Source of the DNA: HGM04593 sp045589695
GTDB taxonomy: Bacteria > Bacteroidota > Bacteroidia > Bacteroidales > Bacteroidaceae
NCBI GenBank assembly: GCA_045589695.1
Contig: JAZNPP010000041.1
Span: 1-13,670 of the forward strand
Direction of reading: 5' to 3'
DNA length: 13,670 bases
The notes under the pieces are model-generated. The model worked only from the letters and a program-made list of their open reading frames with translations. It made no database searches and was not told where the DNA came from. Both the position numbers and the translations under genes were made by a program. Of this stretch, positions 1 to 6,778 are shown piece after piece (the first letter of the stretch is position 1; each line of letters starts with the position of its first letter).

Positions 1-126
1 AATCTGTTAAGGCAATCGAATAAACCTATTGAAATCAAGAATTAAAGTAACGGTATAGTAACGAAACTTTGTCATTTCTTGGCTTTTCATTGGCATTTGA
101 TGGCACAGTAACATCTTGGCAAACAT

Positions 127-142
127 TGTTAAATCGCTAACA
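127..142. promoter_or_regulatory. TGTTA-N6-TAACA dyad upstream of the permease promoter
   Basis: A 5-bp inverted repeat with a 6-base spacer lies about 47 bases upstream of the -7 element of the metal permease gene. It could be a binding site for a regulator, but the arms are short and chance is possible. The rest of positions 1-126 holds no gene that I can see; it carries several loose TTGGC/ATGGC repeats (72-121). Confidence 0.2.
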
Positions 143-160
143 GACAACATTCTTTCCCCG

Positions 161-196
161 TTTCGCACTCACTTTCGTTTCTTTGTTGTATCTTTG
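161..196 (+). promoter_or_regulatory. Promoter of the metal permease gene
   Basis: TATCTTTG at 189-196 is an exact match to the Bacteroidota -7 element TAnnTTTG. The -33 element is weak: TTTCG at 161-165, 23 bases upstream, is the best candidate. Transcription would start near position 202, giving a leader of about 65 bases. Confidence 0.6.
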
Positions 197-206
197 CTGT
201 GGATAA

Positions 207-223
207 CATTGCATAAGGCAATG
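207..223 (+). promoter_or_regulatory. CATTGC/GCAATG dyad at the start of the permease transcript
   Basis: A perfect 6-bp inverted repeat (CATTGC, 5-base spacer, GCAATG) begins about 10 bases after the -7 element, so it would sit at the very 5' end of the mRNA. It could be an operator that blocks promoter clearance or a small 5' hairpin. A metal-responsive role is inferred only from the gene that follows. Confidence 0.35.
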
Positions 224-266
224 GGAGTGACTGCAAAGTTACTTCCATTTTTTAAGTATTAGAATT

Positions 267-1499
267 ATGACAGAATTCCTGAAACCGCTTTTAGACCTAT
301 TGAACGAGATGACGCCATACCTGCTGTTGGGTTTTCTCATTGCCGGCATACTGCACGAGTTCGTTCCGAGAAGGATATATTCCGACAAGCTTTCACGCAA
401 TAATTTCAGTTCGATACTGTGGGCTACGCTCTTCGGCATACCGTTGCCGCTCTGTTCCTGCGGAGTTATTCCTACAGGCACATCGATTTACCGTGAAGGA
501 GCATCGAAAGGAGCTACCGTATCGTTCCTCATATCAACACCCCAGACAGGCGTTGATTCGATACTTGCCACCGCTTCGCTAATAGGAATACCGTTCGCAA
601 TCATACGCCCTGCCGTGGCTTTCGTAACAGCCATTACAGGCGGACTGCTTGTAAACCGTTTTGACAGGAACAATGAAAATACGGCAAAAAAAACGGCAGA
701 GAAAGCTTCAAAGAAGAGCTTCATCGCAAAAATCATAGGCTCCCTGAGATATGGTTTCATTGATATGATACAGGATATCGGCAAATGGATAATAATTGGA
801 CTTGCGGTCGCCGCTATCATAACCGTCGTCTTGCCCGACGACTTCTTTGTAGAGTTCAACGATTACCCATTGCTTAACATGCTCATTATACTTGCGGTTT
901 CAATGCCAATGTACCTTTGCGCCACAGGCTCGATACCTATCGCGGCCGCTCTTATGCTGAAAGGGCTGTCGCCCGGAGCCGCGCTTGTACTGCTCATGGC
1001 CGGGCCCGCTACGAATATGGCGACCATGCTTGTCATAAACAAGGTTTTAGGACGTAAGACCCTGCTTATATACCTTTCAACAATTATGCTCGGCTCAATA
1101 GGCTTCGGTCTTCTTATAGACAACTTCTTGCCTGCCGAATGGTTCAGCGTGGCTGCTCAGAAACACAGCGCTGCCTGTTGCGGAGCTGTGACGCCGTGGT
1201 GGCAGACGGCGTCAAGCATCATCTTCACGGCTCTGCTTGTACTCGCGTTCATTCTGAAGTACAGAAAGAAGAATGACAGCTGCGAGTGCCATGCGACAAA
1301 GAGAATGTATAAAATAAACGGCATGATGTGCAACCACTGCAAGGCAAACGTAGAAAAACGCCTCGCACAAATCGAAGGTGTAACAGCGGTACATGTAGAG
1401 CTCTCGGACGGAACAGCATATGTGGAGGGTGAAAACATAGACGACGAGAAGATAATCGCAGCTATCGGAGAACTTGGCTACAAGTACGTGGCTGAGTAA
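267..1499 (+). CDS. Heavy-metal efflux permease (SO_0444/ArsP-like) with fused C-terminal HMA domain
   Basis: A 410-residue inner-membrane protein of the permease family once called DUF318, whose members export metals or metalloids (Cu/Zn in the SO_0444 branch, organoarsenicals in ArsP). Residues 15-330 hold about eight hydrophobic segments. The signature PLPLCSCGVIP (59-69) carries the cysteines C63 and C65 and is followed by STPQTGVDS, a family hallmark; C218 and the AGPATNMAT motif (245-253) lie in the second half. A loop at 296-305 has H300, C304 and C305, and residues 339-341 give another CxC. Residues 346-410 form a ferredoxin-like heavy-metal-associated domain with the metal motif GMMCNHC (C355, C358). 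The fused HMA probably delivers or senses the ion. The exact metal cannot be read from sequence; Cu, Zn or similar soft metals are the best guess. The start at 267 is supported by the promoter at 189-196. No clear terminator follows. Confidence 0.88.
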   Translation: MTEFLKPLLDLLNEMTPYLLLGFLIAGILHEFVPRRIYSDKLSRNNFSSILWATLFGIPLPLCSCGVIPTGTSIYREGASKGATVSFLISTPQTGVDSILATASLIGIPFAIIRPAVAFVTAITGGLLVNRFDRNNENTAKKTAEKASKKSFIAKIIGSLRYGFIDMIQDIGKWIIIGLAVAAIITVVLPDDFFVEFNDYPLLNMLIILAVSMPMYLCATGSIPIAAALMLKGLSPGAALVLLMAGPATNMATMLVINKVLGRKTLLIYLSTIMLGSIGFGLLIDNFLPAEWFSVAAQKHSAACCGAVTPWWQTASSIIFTALLVLAFILKYRKKNDSCECHATKRMYKINGMMCNHCKANVEKRLAQIEGVTAVHVELSDGTAYVEGENIDDEKIIAAIGELGYKYVAE

Positions 1500-1530
1500 A
1501 CAGAGCTAATTATAAACAAAGAGATTTCAT

Positions 1531-1607
1531 TTATTGCACAAAACATTTAAAAATGTGCAAAAGCGGTGCAATAATTGCATGCGTTTGTAATTATTGCACT
1601 ATTTTTG
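1531..1607. promoter_or_regulatory. Promoter of the DUF2147 gene embedded in four TTGCAC half-sites
   Basis: The -7 element TATTTTTG (1600-1607) fits TAnnTTTG, and TTG at 1575-1577 lies 22 bases upstream as the -33 element. A perfect 11-bp inverted repeat, GTGCAATAATT (1566-1576) and AATTATTGCAC (1589-1599), spans exactly this promoter, its right arm abutting the -7 box. A second inverted repeat, TTGCACA (1534-1540) and TGTGCAA (1554-1560), lies just upstream. The two left-facing GTGCAA copies are 11 bases apart, about one helical turn. This arrangement suggests a dimeric repressor binding cooperatively; the protein is unknown. The repeats lack a T-run suited to a simple terminator for the preceding permease gene. 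Confidence 0.6.
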
Positions 1608-1636
1608 TACAGTTTCAAACAATAAAAGTGTAAAAA

Positions 1637-2092
1637 ATGAAAAAAATTATCTTTACATTGCTGTGCGGCTTGCTGTTCACGACAGCCTCGCAAGCACAAG
1701 AAATGAACTCCAACGGCGACAACATTTTAGGCGAGTACATCAGTGACCGAGGAGGAAGCAAAAGCAAAATCAAGGTGACCAAAGAGGAAGACGGCACATA
1801 CATGGCACAAGTCTACTGGGTTGAGAACGAGTTCGACAAAGATGGCAACAAACGCAAGGATGTCAAAAACCCCGACAAAAAACTGCGTAACGTGGACATA
1901 GACAAAGTGGTGCTTATTAAAGGATTGAAATACAACGCCAAGAAACAGAAATGGAGCGGCGCAGAGATTTACGACCCTACAATGGGCATGAAGGTAGACG
2001 TGGACGTTGAATTTGTAAGCCCTACGAAGCTGAAGCTGTTCGGCAACATCTTAGGTATAGGCAAAAAGGTCTATTGGGAGAAATTTAAATAA
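1637..2092 (+). CDS. Secreted DUF2147 domain protein
   Basis: A 151-residue protein with a classical signal peptide: basic KK at residues 2-3, a hydrophobic core at 4-16, and a likely signal peptidase I site after ASQA (residue 20). The mature part resembles the DUF2147 family, small exported proteins with a predicted lipocalin-like beta-barrel: the N-terminal part (GEYISDRGGSKSKIKV, then a beta-strand with YMAQVYW) and a C-terminal strand pair around KLFGNILGIGKKVYWEKF are typical. The mature chain is rich in lysine. Family members are found widely in Bacteroidota and Proteobacteria, but no biochemical role is established that I know of. The start is set by the signal peptide and by the promoter at 1600-1607, which leaves a leader of about 25 bases. 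It is probably an independently regulated single gene, since a strong terminator follows 16 bases after the stop. Confidence 0.8.
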   Translation: MKKIIFTLLCGLLFTTASQAQEMNSNGDNILGEYISDRGGSKSKIKVTKEEDGTYMAQVYWVENEFDKDGNKRKDVKNPDKKLRNVDIDKVVLIKGLKYNAKKQKWSGAEIYDPTMGMKVDVDVEFVSPTKLKLFGNILGIGKKVYWEKFK

Positions 2093-2107
2093 AACTGACA
2101 ATATATA

Positions 2108-2154
2108 AGCAAAGAGGGTTGAGAATTTATATTTTCTCAACCCTCTTTGCTTAT
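2108..2154. terminator. Bidirectional intrinsic terminator
   Basis: A perfect inverted repeat of about 20 bp (TAAGCAAAGAGGGTTGAGAA and its complement) with an 8-base AT loop lies between the convergent DUF2147 gene (+) and pflA (-). A/T-rich stretches flank both sides, so it can end transcription from either direction. Confidence 0.85.
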
Positions 2155-2164
2155 ACAGCCGGTA

Positions 2165-2896
2165 TCAGTTCACAAATACGCAATCGAAATATTCGTCAAA
2201 AATCGCCTTTGCCTCGTCAAGTTGCTGAGGCGTATTCTCCTTAACGCCTTTCAGTTTGTACTCCATTCCCAACGGCTCGTACTTATGAGCGCCAAGAGTA
2301 TGGTAAGGCAGAATCTCGACGCGCTTTATCATGTCGTACCCCTTGAAATGTTCGCCCAGAAGACGCATATCCTCCTCGAATGCACTGTACCCCTGAACAA
2401 GAACATAACGGAGCCAGAAAGGCCTTCCATTATCCTGCAGCCATTTTGCGGTTCTCAGAGTCTGCTCATTGCCACGCGCTGTCAGTTTGGTATGACGTTG
2501 CGGATTGGCCTGCTTCACGTCAAGCAGGACAAGGTCGGCTATTGAGAAAAGTTCCTCGACATCGCTGTTCCATATACTGCCGTTAGAGTCGATGCAGACA
2601 TGTATACCCTCCTCTTTGAGACGTTTCACAAGAGGAACAAGGGCTTTGGCCTGGAATGTAGGCTCTCCGCCGCTGAACGTCACGCCGCCCTTCTTTCCGA
2701 AGAACGCCTTTTCGCTCACAGCCTGACGCACGATATCCTCTATGTCAGTCTCCTTGCTTTCGCCCTTAGGATCGATAGTATCAGGGTTGGCACAATAGAG
2801 GCAGCGGAAGTTGCAGCCCTGCAGAAACACCACAAGACGCAGACCCGGACCGTCAAAAGTTCCTAACGATTCGTACGAATGTACTCTTATATTCAT
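2165..2896 (-). CDS. pflA: Pyruvate formate-lyase activating enzyme
   Basis: A 243-residue radical SAM enzyme that uses S-adenosylmethionine and a [4Fe-4S] cluster to generate the glycyl radical on pyruvate formate-lyase. The N-terminus has the family start HSYESLGTFDGPGLR (6-20), followed by the cluster motif CNFRCLYC (C28, C32, C35, the canonical CX3CX2C spacing). GGVTFSGGEP is the conserved SAM-binding GGEP region, and VLLDVKQ and ILPYHTLG are further activase signatures. Length matches the E. coli enzyme (246). It lies 63 bases downstream of pflB on the same strand, so the two form the usual pfl operon. A hairpin between them may lower pflA relative to pflB, which fits a catalytic activator. 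No separate pflA promoter is visible. Confidence 0.96.
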   Translation of the reverse strand: MNIRVHSYESLGTFDGPGLRLVVFLQGCNFRCLYCANPDTIDPKGESKETDIEDIVRQAVSEKAFFGKKGGVTFSGGEPTFQAKALVPLVKRLKEEGIHVCIDSNGSIWNSDVEELFSIADLVLLDVKQANPQRHTKLTARGNEQTLRTAKWLQDNGRPFWLRYVLVQGYSAFEEDMRLLGEHFKGYDMIKRVEILPYHTLGAHKYEPLGMEYKLKGVKENTPQQLDEAKAIFDEYFDCVFVN

Positions 2897-2910
2897 AATC
2901 TGTCATTTAA

Positions 2911-2941
2911 AAATAGGCCGGCCATTGCAGCCAGCCTATTT
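2911..2941 (-). terminator. Attenuator-like hairpin between pflB and pflA
   Basis: Arms AAATAGGC and GCCTATTT (2911-2918, 2934-2941) form an 8-bp stem that continues, after one mismatch, with a GGC/GCC step. On the - strand the second arm runs into TTTTT, making a modest intrinsic terminator. Since pflA has no obvious promoter of its own, partial termination or mRNA end protection for pflB is the likely role. Confidence 0.6.
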
Positions 2942-2959
2942 CATTTATCATTTCTATAA

Positions 2960-5188
2960 TTACATACGCTCGTGGAAAGAACGAGAGATAACCTCAAGCT
3001 GGTGTTCACGGCTGAGCTTGATGAAGTTCACAGCGTAGCCCGATACACGGATTGTCAATTGAGGATACTTTTCGGGATGCTCCATAGCGTCGAGCAGCAT
3101 CTCACGGTTAAGAACGTTCACGTTGAGGTGATGAGCGCCCTTAGTGAAGTAACCGTCCATAAGAGTAACGAGGTTCTCTACCTGTGTCTCCGTGTTCACG
3201 CCCAAAGACTTAGGAATGATTGAGAAGGTGTTGCTGATACCGTCCTGAGAGTCACGATAACGCAGCTTTGCAACAGAACTCAAAGACGCTACGGCACCTT
3301 TCTTGTCGCGTCCGTGCATCGGGTTAGCGCCCGGAGCGAAAGCAACGCCCTTAGCGCGGCCGTCGGGAGTCGCACCGGTCTTCTTACCGTACATCACGTT
3401 AGATGTAATGGTAAGGAGTGACAATGTAGGCTTAGCGTTCTTGTATACAGGATGCTTCTTGAGCTCCTCGCTGAAGAAGTAAACGAGGTCTACTCCGAGG
3501 TGGTCTACACGGTCATCGTCGTTACCGAAGCATGGGAAGTCGTTCTCGATCTCGAAAGACTCGGTCAAGCCAAGCTCGTTGCGTTTAACAGTAACCTTAC
3601 CGTACTTGATAGCCGACAAAGAGTCGATCGCGATAGAAAGACCTGCGACACCGTAAGCGAGGTTGATTGACGGGTCGGTATCGATAAGGGCCATCTGAGC
3701 CTTCTCGTAGTAGTACTTGTCGTGCATGTAGTGGATGATATTCATCGCATCGTTGTATACACGAGCGACCTCCATAAGCACCTTCTTGTAGTTAGAGAGA
3801 ACCTCTTCGTAGTTCAGAAGGTCGCCTGACAATACCGGAATACCCTTTACTACAACAGTACCGGTATTCTCGCAGCGGCCGCCGTTGATAGCAAGCAATA
3901 GAGCCTTAGCGAGGTTGCAGCGCGCGCCGAAGAACTGGATCTGACGGCCGACAGCCTGATAAGATACACAACATGCGATACCGTAATCGTCGCACTCACG
4001 TACCTCACGCATCAAGGTGTCGTTCTCGTACTGGATTGAAGAGGTATCGATAGAAACCTTAGCGCAGAACTCCTTGAAGCCCTCGGGAAGCTCATTGCTC
4101 CACAGAACCGTCATGTTAGGCTCCGGTGAGGGACCGAGGTTGTAAAGGGTCTGCAAGAAACGGAACGAAGTCTTCGTAACCTTTGTACGTCCGTCATTGA
4201 AGCGGCCGCCGATAGCCTCTGTCACCCATGTCGGGTCACCGGCAAAGATGTCGTTGTAAGACTGCATACGCAAATGACGTACCATACGCAACTTGATAAC
4301 GAACTGGTCGATAAGTTCCTGAGCGAATGTCTCGTCGATGTTGCCCTTATCGAGGTCGTACTGGATATAGATATCGAGGAATGAAGATACATTACCCAAA
4401 GACATCGCAGCGCCGTCCTGCTCCTTAACAGCAGCAAGATATGCCATATATGTCCACTGAACAGCCTCCTGAGCCGATGTCGCAGGACGAGAGAGGTCAA
4501 GACCGTAGTACTCGCCGAGCACCTTCATCTCGTTAAGAGCCTTTATCTGCTCAGAAACTTCCTCACGCAAACGGATAGTATGCTCGGTCATAGGACCTGT
4601 CAAGCCTTTCAAATCCTCTTTCTTAGCCTCGATAAGACGGTCGAGACCATAAAGAGCGAGACGGCGGTAGTCACCGATTATACGGCCACGCGCATAGTTG
4701 TCGGGCAGACCGGTAAGGAAGCCCAAAGAACGATACATACGTATTTCCTCGTTGTACGCATCGAACACGCCGTCGTTGTGAGTTTTGCGATAGTGATAGA
4801 AAATATCTCTTACCTTTTCATCAACCTCTACGCCATTCTCGCGGCAAGCCTTCTCAACAACCTTGATACCGCCGAAAGGCTTGATAGCGCGCTTCAGCAA
4901 TTCATCGGTCTGAAGACCCACGATAAGTTCATTCTCCTTGTCGATATAACCTGCCTTGTGAGAAGTGATTGTAGAGACAGTCACATTGTCCAAAGCACGT
5001 ACACCGTTGTTCGCACGCTCCTCTTCGAGAGCCTTGAGGCAAACGTTCCAAACTTTAAGAGTTCTTTCTGTAGGACCGACCAAGAAAGAAGCATCTCCCT
5101 CATAAGGAGTGATGTTCTCGTGTACAAAGTTACCGACGTTGATCTCCTTGCTCCACAAGCCATCTTTAAAATCTAAATTCTTTTCCAT
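2960..5188 (-). CDS. pflB: Formate C-acetyltransferase (pyruvate formate-lyase)
   Basis: A 742-residue cytoplasmic glycyl-radical enzyme that cleaves pyruvate with CoA to acetyl-CoA and formate in anaerobic fermentation. The adjacent catalytic cysteines are C406 and C407 in GIACCVSYQ. The radical-bearing glycine is G717 in RVSGYAVNF, 25 residues from the end, as in the E. coli protein (G734 of 760). Other family marks are ARGRIIGDYRR (167-176) and the GKKTGATPDGR motif before the C-terminal domain. The sequence is intact with no missing key residue. The start MEKNLDFKDGLW aligns with known family N-termini, and the promoter lies about 65 bases upstream. pflA follows. No FocA-type formate channel is present in the window. 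Confidence 0.97.
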   Translation of the reverse strand: MEKNLDFKDGLWSKEINVGNFVHENITPYEGDASFLVGPTERTLKVWNVCLKALEEERANNGVRALDNVTVSTITSHKAGYIDKENELIVGLQTDELLKRAIKPFGGIKVVEKACRENGVEVDEKVRDIFYHYRKTHNDGVFDAYNEEIRMYRSLGFLTGLPDNYARGRIIGDYRRLALYGLDRLIEAKKEDLKGLTGPMTEHTIRLREEVSEQIKALNEMKVLGEYYGLDLSRPATSAQEAVQWTYMAYLAAVKEQDGAAMSLGNVSSFLDIYIQYDLDKGNIDETFAQELIDQFVIKLRMVRHLRMQSYNDIFAGDPTWVTEAIGGRFNDGRTKVTKTSFRFLQTLYNLGPSPEPNMTVLWSNELPEGFKEFCAKVSIDTSSIQYENDTLMREVRECDDYGIACCVSYQAVGRQIQFFGARCNLAKALLLAINGGRCENTGTVVVKGIPVLSGDLLNYEEVLSNYKKVLMEVARVYNDAMNIIHYMHDKYYYEKAQMALIDTDPSINLAYGVAGLSIAIDSLSAIKYGKVTVKRNELGLTESFEIENDFPCFGNDDDRVDHLGVDLVYFFSEELKKHPVYKNAKPTLSLLTITSNVMYGKKTGATPDGRAKGVAFAPGANPMHGRDKKGAVASLSSVAKLRYRDSQDGISNTFSIIPKSLGVNTETQVENLVTLMDGYFTKGAHHLNVNVLNREMLLDAMEHPEKYPQLTIRVSGYAVNFIKLSREHQLEVISRSFHERM

Positions 5189-5250
5189 AGTTATTTACCT
5201 ATATTATAGATTGTTAGCTGTTTCGTGAATAACAAAATCCTTATTTCATT

Positions 5251-5285
5251 GCGAAGATAATAAAAAAAGTGATATAACATACAAA
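5251..5285 (-). promoter_or_regulatory. Promoter of pflB
   Basis: On the - strand TATCTTCG (5259-5252) is a one-base variant of TAnnTTTG, and TTTG (5285-5282) lies 22 bases upstream. Transcription would start near 5245 and give a leader of about 57 bases. The same TATCTTCGC box precedes two other genes in this window. Confidence 0.65.
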
Positions 5286-5339
5286 AAAATTAAGATATTT
5301 TTCAAATTCACTTCATTTTTATAATCATTTCACATTTCA

Positions 5340-6062
5340 TTATTTCAGCAATGCTAATATACCGCTCAGAAGCATGACAGAGTAGACAATTCTTTTGAAT
5401 GTCCTGCCATCTAAGGTATTATAATATTTAGCGCCTAAGAAGATTCCGACCGCGACTCCGGAAAGGCCGACCAGCCAATACAAAGGAGTTTGTCTGGAAT
5501 AGTAACCGCCGCTCGCTCTGCACAAAAGATAGAAACAATTGAAAAGAAGCCAGAATGCCTGCATCGTAGCCATATAAGCCTTTTTATCATGAATAGCATT
5601 GACCCCGTAAAGAACGACAGGCGGACCCGGCATTCCGAACATAGAGCCCATTACGCCGCTCACGGCGCCCACAGCGCATTGTGCCCATAAATTTGTGATA
5701 AAAACGCCCGCTCTTCCATTTGAAAAGAGAAAATAAAGAGCGACGGCAATAAGAGCCGCCCCGAGATAACGCGACATAGTCTCGCTGCTCAAAGAAAGCA
5801 TGTAAGATATAATAAAATAAGAGACAAGGGCATTAAAGAAAAAAATAACAGGGAGTTTCGACCAACAGACATGCCTGATATTGCCCAGAACTATAAACAG
5901 CGCAGTCGTTCCCGACAAAAGCCCCGACAGAGCAACAGCTTCGTTGTACGAAGGCATGATATAAGGCAAGAACATCATTATAAATATTCCAAATCCGAAA
6001 CCGGAGACGCGCTGTACAAAGCTCGCGGCAATAGACAAGAAGAAAACAGAAAGCAATAACAT
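5340..6062 (-). CDS. TauE/SafE (TSUP) family membrane permease
   Basis: With the start chosen here this is a 240-residue protein of the TSUP family, whose members move sulfite, sulfoacetate or other organic anions across the inner membrane. The first segment SFVQRVSGFGFGIF is the family signature, and a repeat-like motif SGVMGSMFGMPGPPVVLYG opens the second half; about seven to eight hydrophobic stretches cover the whole chain. The open frame extends 22 codons further upstream to 6128, but a good promoter (TATCTTCG at 6089-6082) lies inside that extension and would start transcription near 6076, so the internal ATG at 6062 is preferred; it also places the signature at the usual distance from the N-terminus. 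A GGAG at 6079-6076 on the - strand is too far for a normal ribosome site. The substrate is unknown. The short gap to pflB has its own promoter, so the two are separate units. Confidence 0.82.
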   Translation of the reverse strand: MLLLSVFFLSIAASFVQRVSGFGFGIFIMMFLPYIMPSYNEAVALSGLLSGTTALFIVLGNIRHVCWSKLPVIFFFNALVSYFIISYMLSLSSETMSRYLGAALIAVALYFLFSNGRAGVFITNLWAQCAVGAVSGVMGSMFGMPGPPVVLYGVNAIHDKKAYMATMQAFWLLFNCFYLLCRASGGYYSRQTPLYWLVGLSGVAVGIFLGAKYYNTLDGRTFKRIVYSVMLLSGILALLK

Positions 6063-6080
6063 AAGAAAAACAAAATCTCC

Positions 6081-6114
6081 GCGAAGATAACAAAACAAAA
6101 CAACAATAGAGCAA
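6081..6114 (-). promoter_or_regulatory. Promoter of the TSUP permease gene
   Basis: TATCTTCG (6089-6082 on the - strand) with TTG at 6114-6112, 22 bases upstream: the same sequence and spacing as the pflB promoter. It decides the start codon of the downstream gene, since the longer reading frame would overlap it. Confidence 0.6.
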
Positions 6115-6212
6115 AACGCTGCGTACAAAGCCCAATGAAAAACAGTTCATAAGCCGAGACATACAAAATCGCGCACACAGAAAAAATATTTTCAACTTTT
6201 TTCGTCATTTTC

Positions 6213-6243
6213 TTGCACGGGTCACTATTTTGATATACCTTTG
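6213..6243 (+). promoter_or_regulatory. Promoter of tRNA-Ser
   Basis: TTG at 6213-6215 and TACCTTTG at 6236-6243 are separated by 20 bases, an exact match to the Bacteroidota consensus. Transcription would start near 6250, about 40 bases before the mature tRNA. Confidence 0.75.
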
Positions 6244-6290
6244 CAAAGTCAAAAAAGGAAAGACCACATTCCTGACAAACAAAAACCTTT

Positions 6291-6375
6291 GGAGAGGTGG
6301 CAGAGTGGTCGATTGCACCGGTCTTGAAAACCGACGTACTGAGAGGTACCGGGGGTTCGAATCCCTCCCTCTCCG
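6291..6375 (+). tRNA. tRNA-Ser (anticodon UGA)
   Basis: An 85-base class II tRNA. The acceptor stem GGAGAGG (6291-6297) pairs perfectly with CCTCTCC (6368-6374), with G6375 as the discriminator base, correct for serine. The anticodon TGA is at 6325-6327 in the loop CTTGAAA and reads UCN serine codons. A long variable arm (about 6334-6349, ACGTACTGAGAGGTACC region) is the serine hallmark, and the T-arm GGGGGTTCGAATCCCTC is canonical. The outermost anticodon-stem pair is a C-A mismatch (C6318 with A6334). The 3' CCA is not encoded. The gene stands alone with its own promoter and terminator. Confidence 0.97.
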
Positions 6376-6389
6376 CTAAAAAGCAAAAT

Positions 6390-6422
6390 AAAGCAGATTT
6401 CTAATGAAGTCTGCTTTTTTTG
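6390..6422 (+). terminator. Terminator of tRNA-Ser
   Basis: AGCAGATTTC and GAAGTCTGCT form a 10-bp stem (one G-T pair) with a TAAT loop, followed by a run of seven T residues: a textbook intrinsic terminator, 17 bases after the tRNA end. Confidence 0.85.
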
Positions 6423-6451
6423 TCTGCTAATTTCCAGAGTGTATATCTTTG
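6419..6451 (+). promoter_or_regulatory. Near-consensus promoter directly after the tRNA terminator
   Basis: TTTG (6419-6422) and TATCTTTG (6444-6451) are 21 bases apart, as good a match to the Bacteroidota consensus as any in the window. Transcription would begin near 6457. It overlaps the T-run of the tRNA terminator and drives a locus with no recognised gene. A TTTCCA/TGGAAA dyad (6431-6436, 6450-6455) surrounds the -7 box. Confidence 0.6.
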
Positions 6452-6494
6452 GAAATCAATTATAAAGCATTTTAAAAGCAGAAAAAAGCAAGCG

Positions 6495-6692
6495 ATGTCC
6501 GAGGGTTCTAATCACTCGGGTACCGATGAAAAAATTGCGACTTCCTGCGACTGCTCAAAAAAATGTTATAAAAAGGTCGCAATAAGGCGATTTCTTTATG
6601 TTTTAAATACGACTCTTTGCGTTTCTTACAACATGCTTTTTAGCACGTTCATCTTTTACTATAGATTGCAAGGGTACAGCAGAAGACGCTGA
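6495..6692 (+). CDS. Possible 65-residue small membrane protein (doubtful)
   Basis: An ATG at 6495, about 38 bases after the predicted transcription start, opens a 65-residue frame. The product has a polar N-terminus with a small cysteine cluster (CDCSKKC, residues 18-24), a basic stretch (KKVAIRR, 26-32), a hydrophobic stretch at about 33-56 long enough to span a membrane, and a basic tail ending in RRR. That layout is plausible for a small inner-membrane protein, but I recognise no family. The frame extends upstream to 6420, which lies before the promoter's -7 box, so the longer version is not credible. The coding sequence contains the T-arm-like repeat at 6499-6517, and base composition is more AT-rich than that of the flanking genes, both of which argue against it being a real gene. 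Confidence 0.2.
   Translation: MSEGSNHSGTDEKIATSCDCSKKCYKKVAIRRFLYVLNTTLCVSYNMLFSTFIFYYRLQGYSRRR
6499..6517 (+). repeat. Degenerate copy of the tRNA-Ser T-arm
   Basis: CCGAGGGTTCTAATCACTC here matches CCGGGGGTTCGAATCCCTC in tRNA-Ser (6349-6367) at 16 of 19 positions. The T-loop purine is replaced by T and one stem pair is broken, so it is not a functional T-arm. It may be a decayed tRNA, or the scar of an element that used the tRNA 3' end as its attachment site. Confidence 0.45.
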
Positions 6693-6778
6693 AAGAACGC
6701 TCAATTTTTCGCATGAATTGATAAGATTTTACGATATTGAGAGAAATGCGCAATAAAACAGCTGAATATCAGCCTTCT

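Noticed and set aside
4580..5176. 198-residue open frame on the + strand
   Set aside because: It lies antisense inside pflB, which is complete and strongly conserved; its product has no recognisable domain.
6063..6128. 22-codon N-terminal extension of the TSUP permease
   Set aside because: The promoter of the gene lies within it, and family N-termini fit the later ATG.
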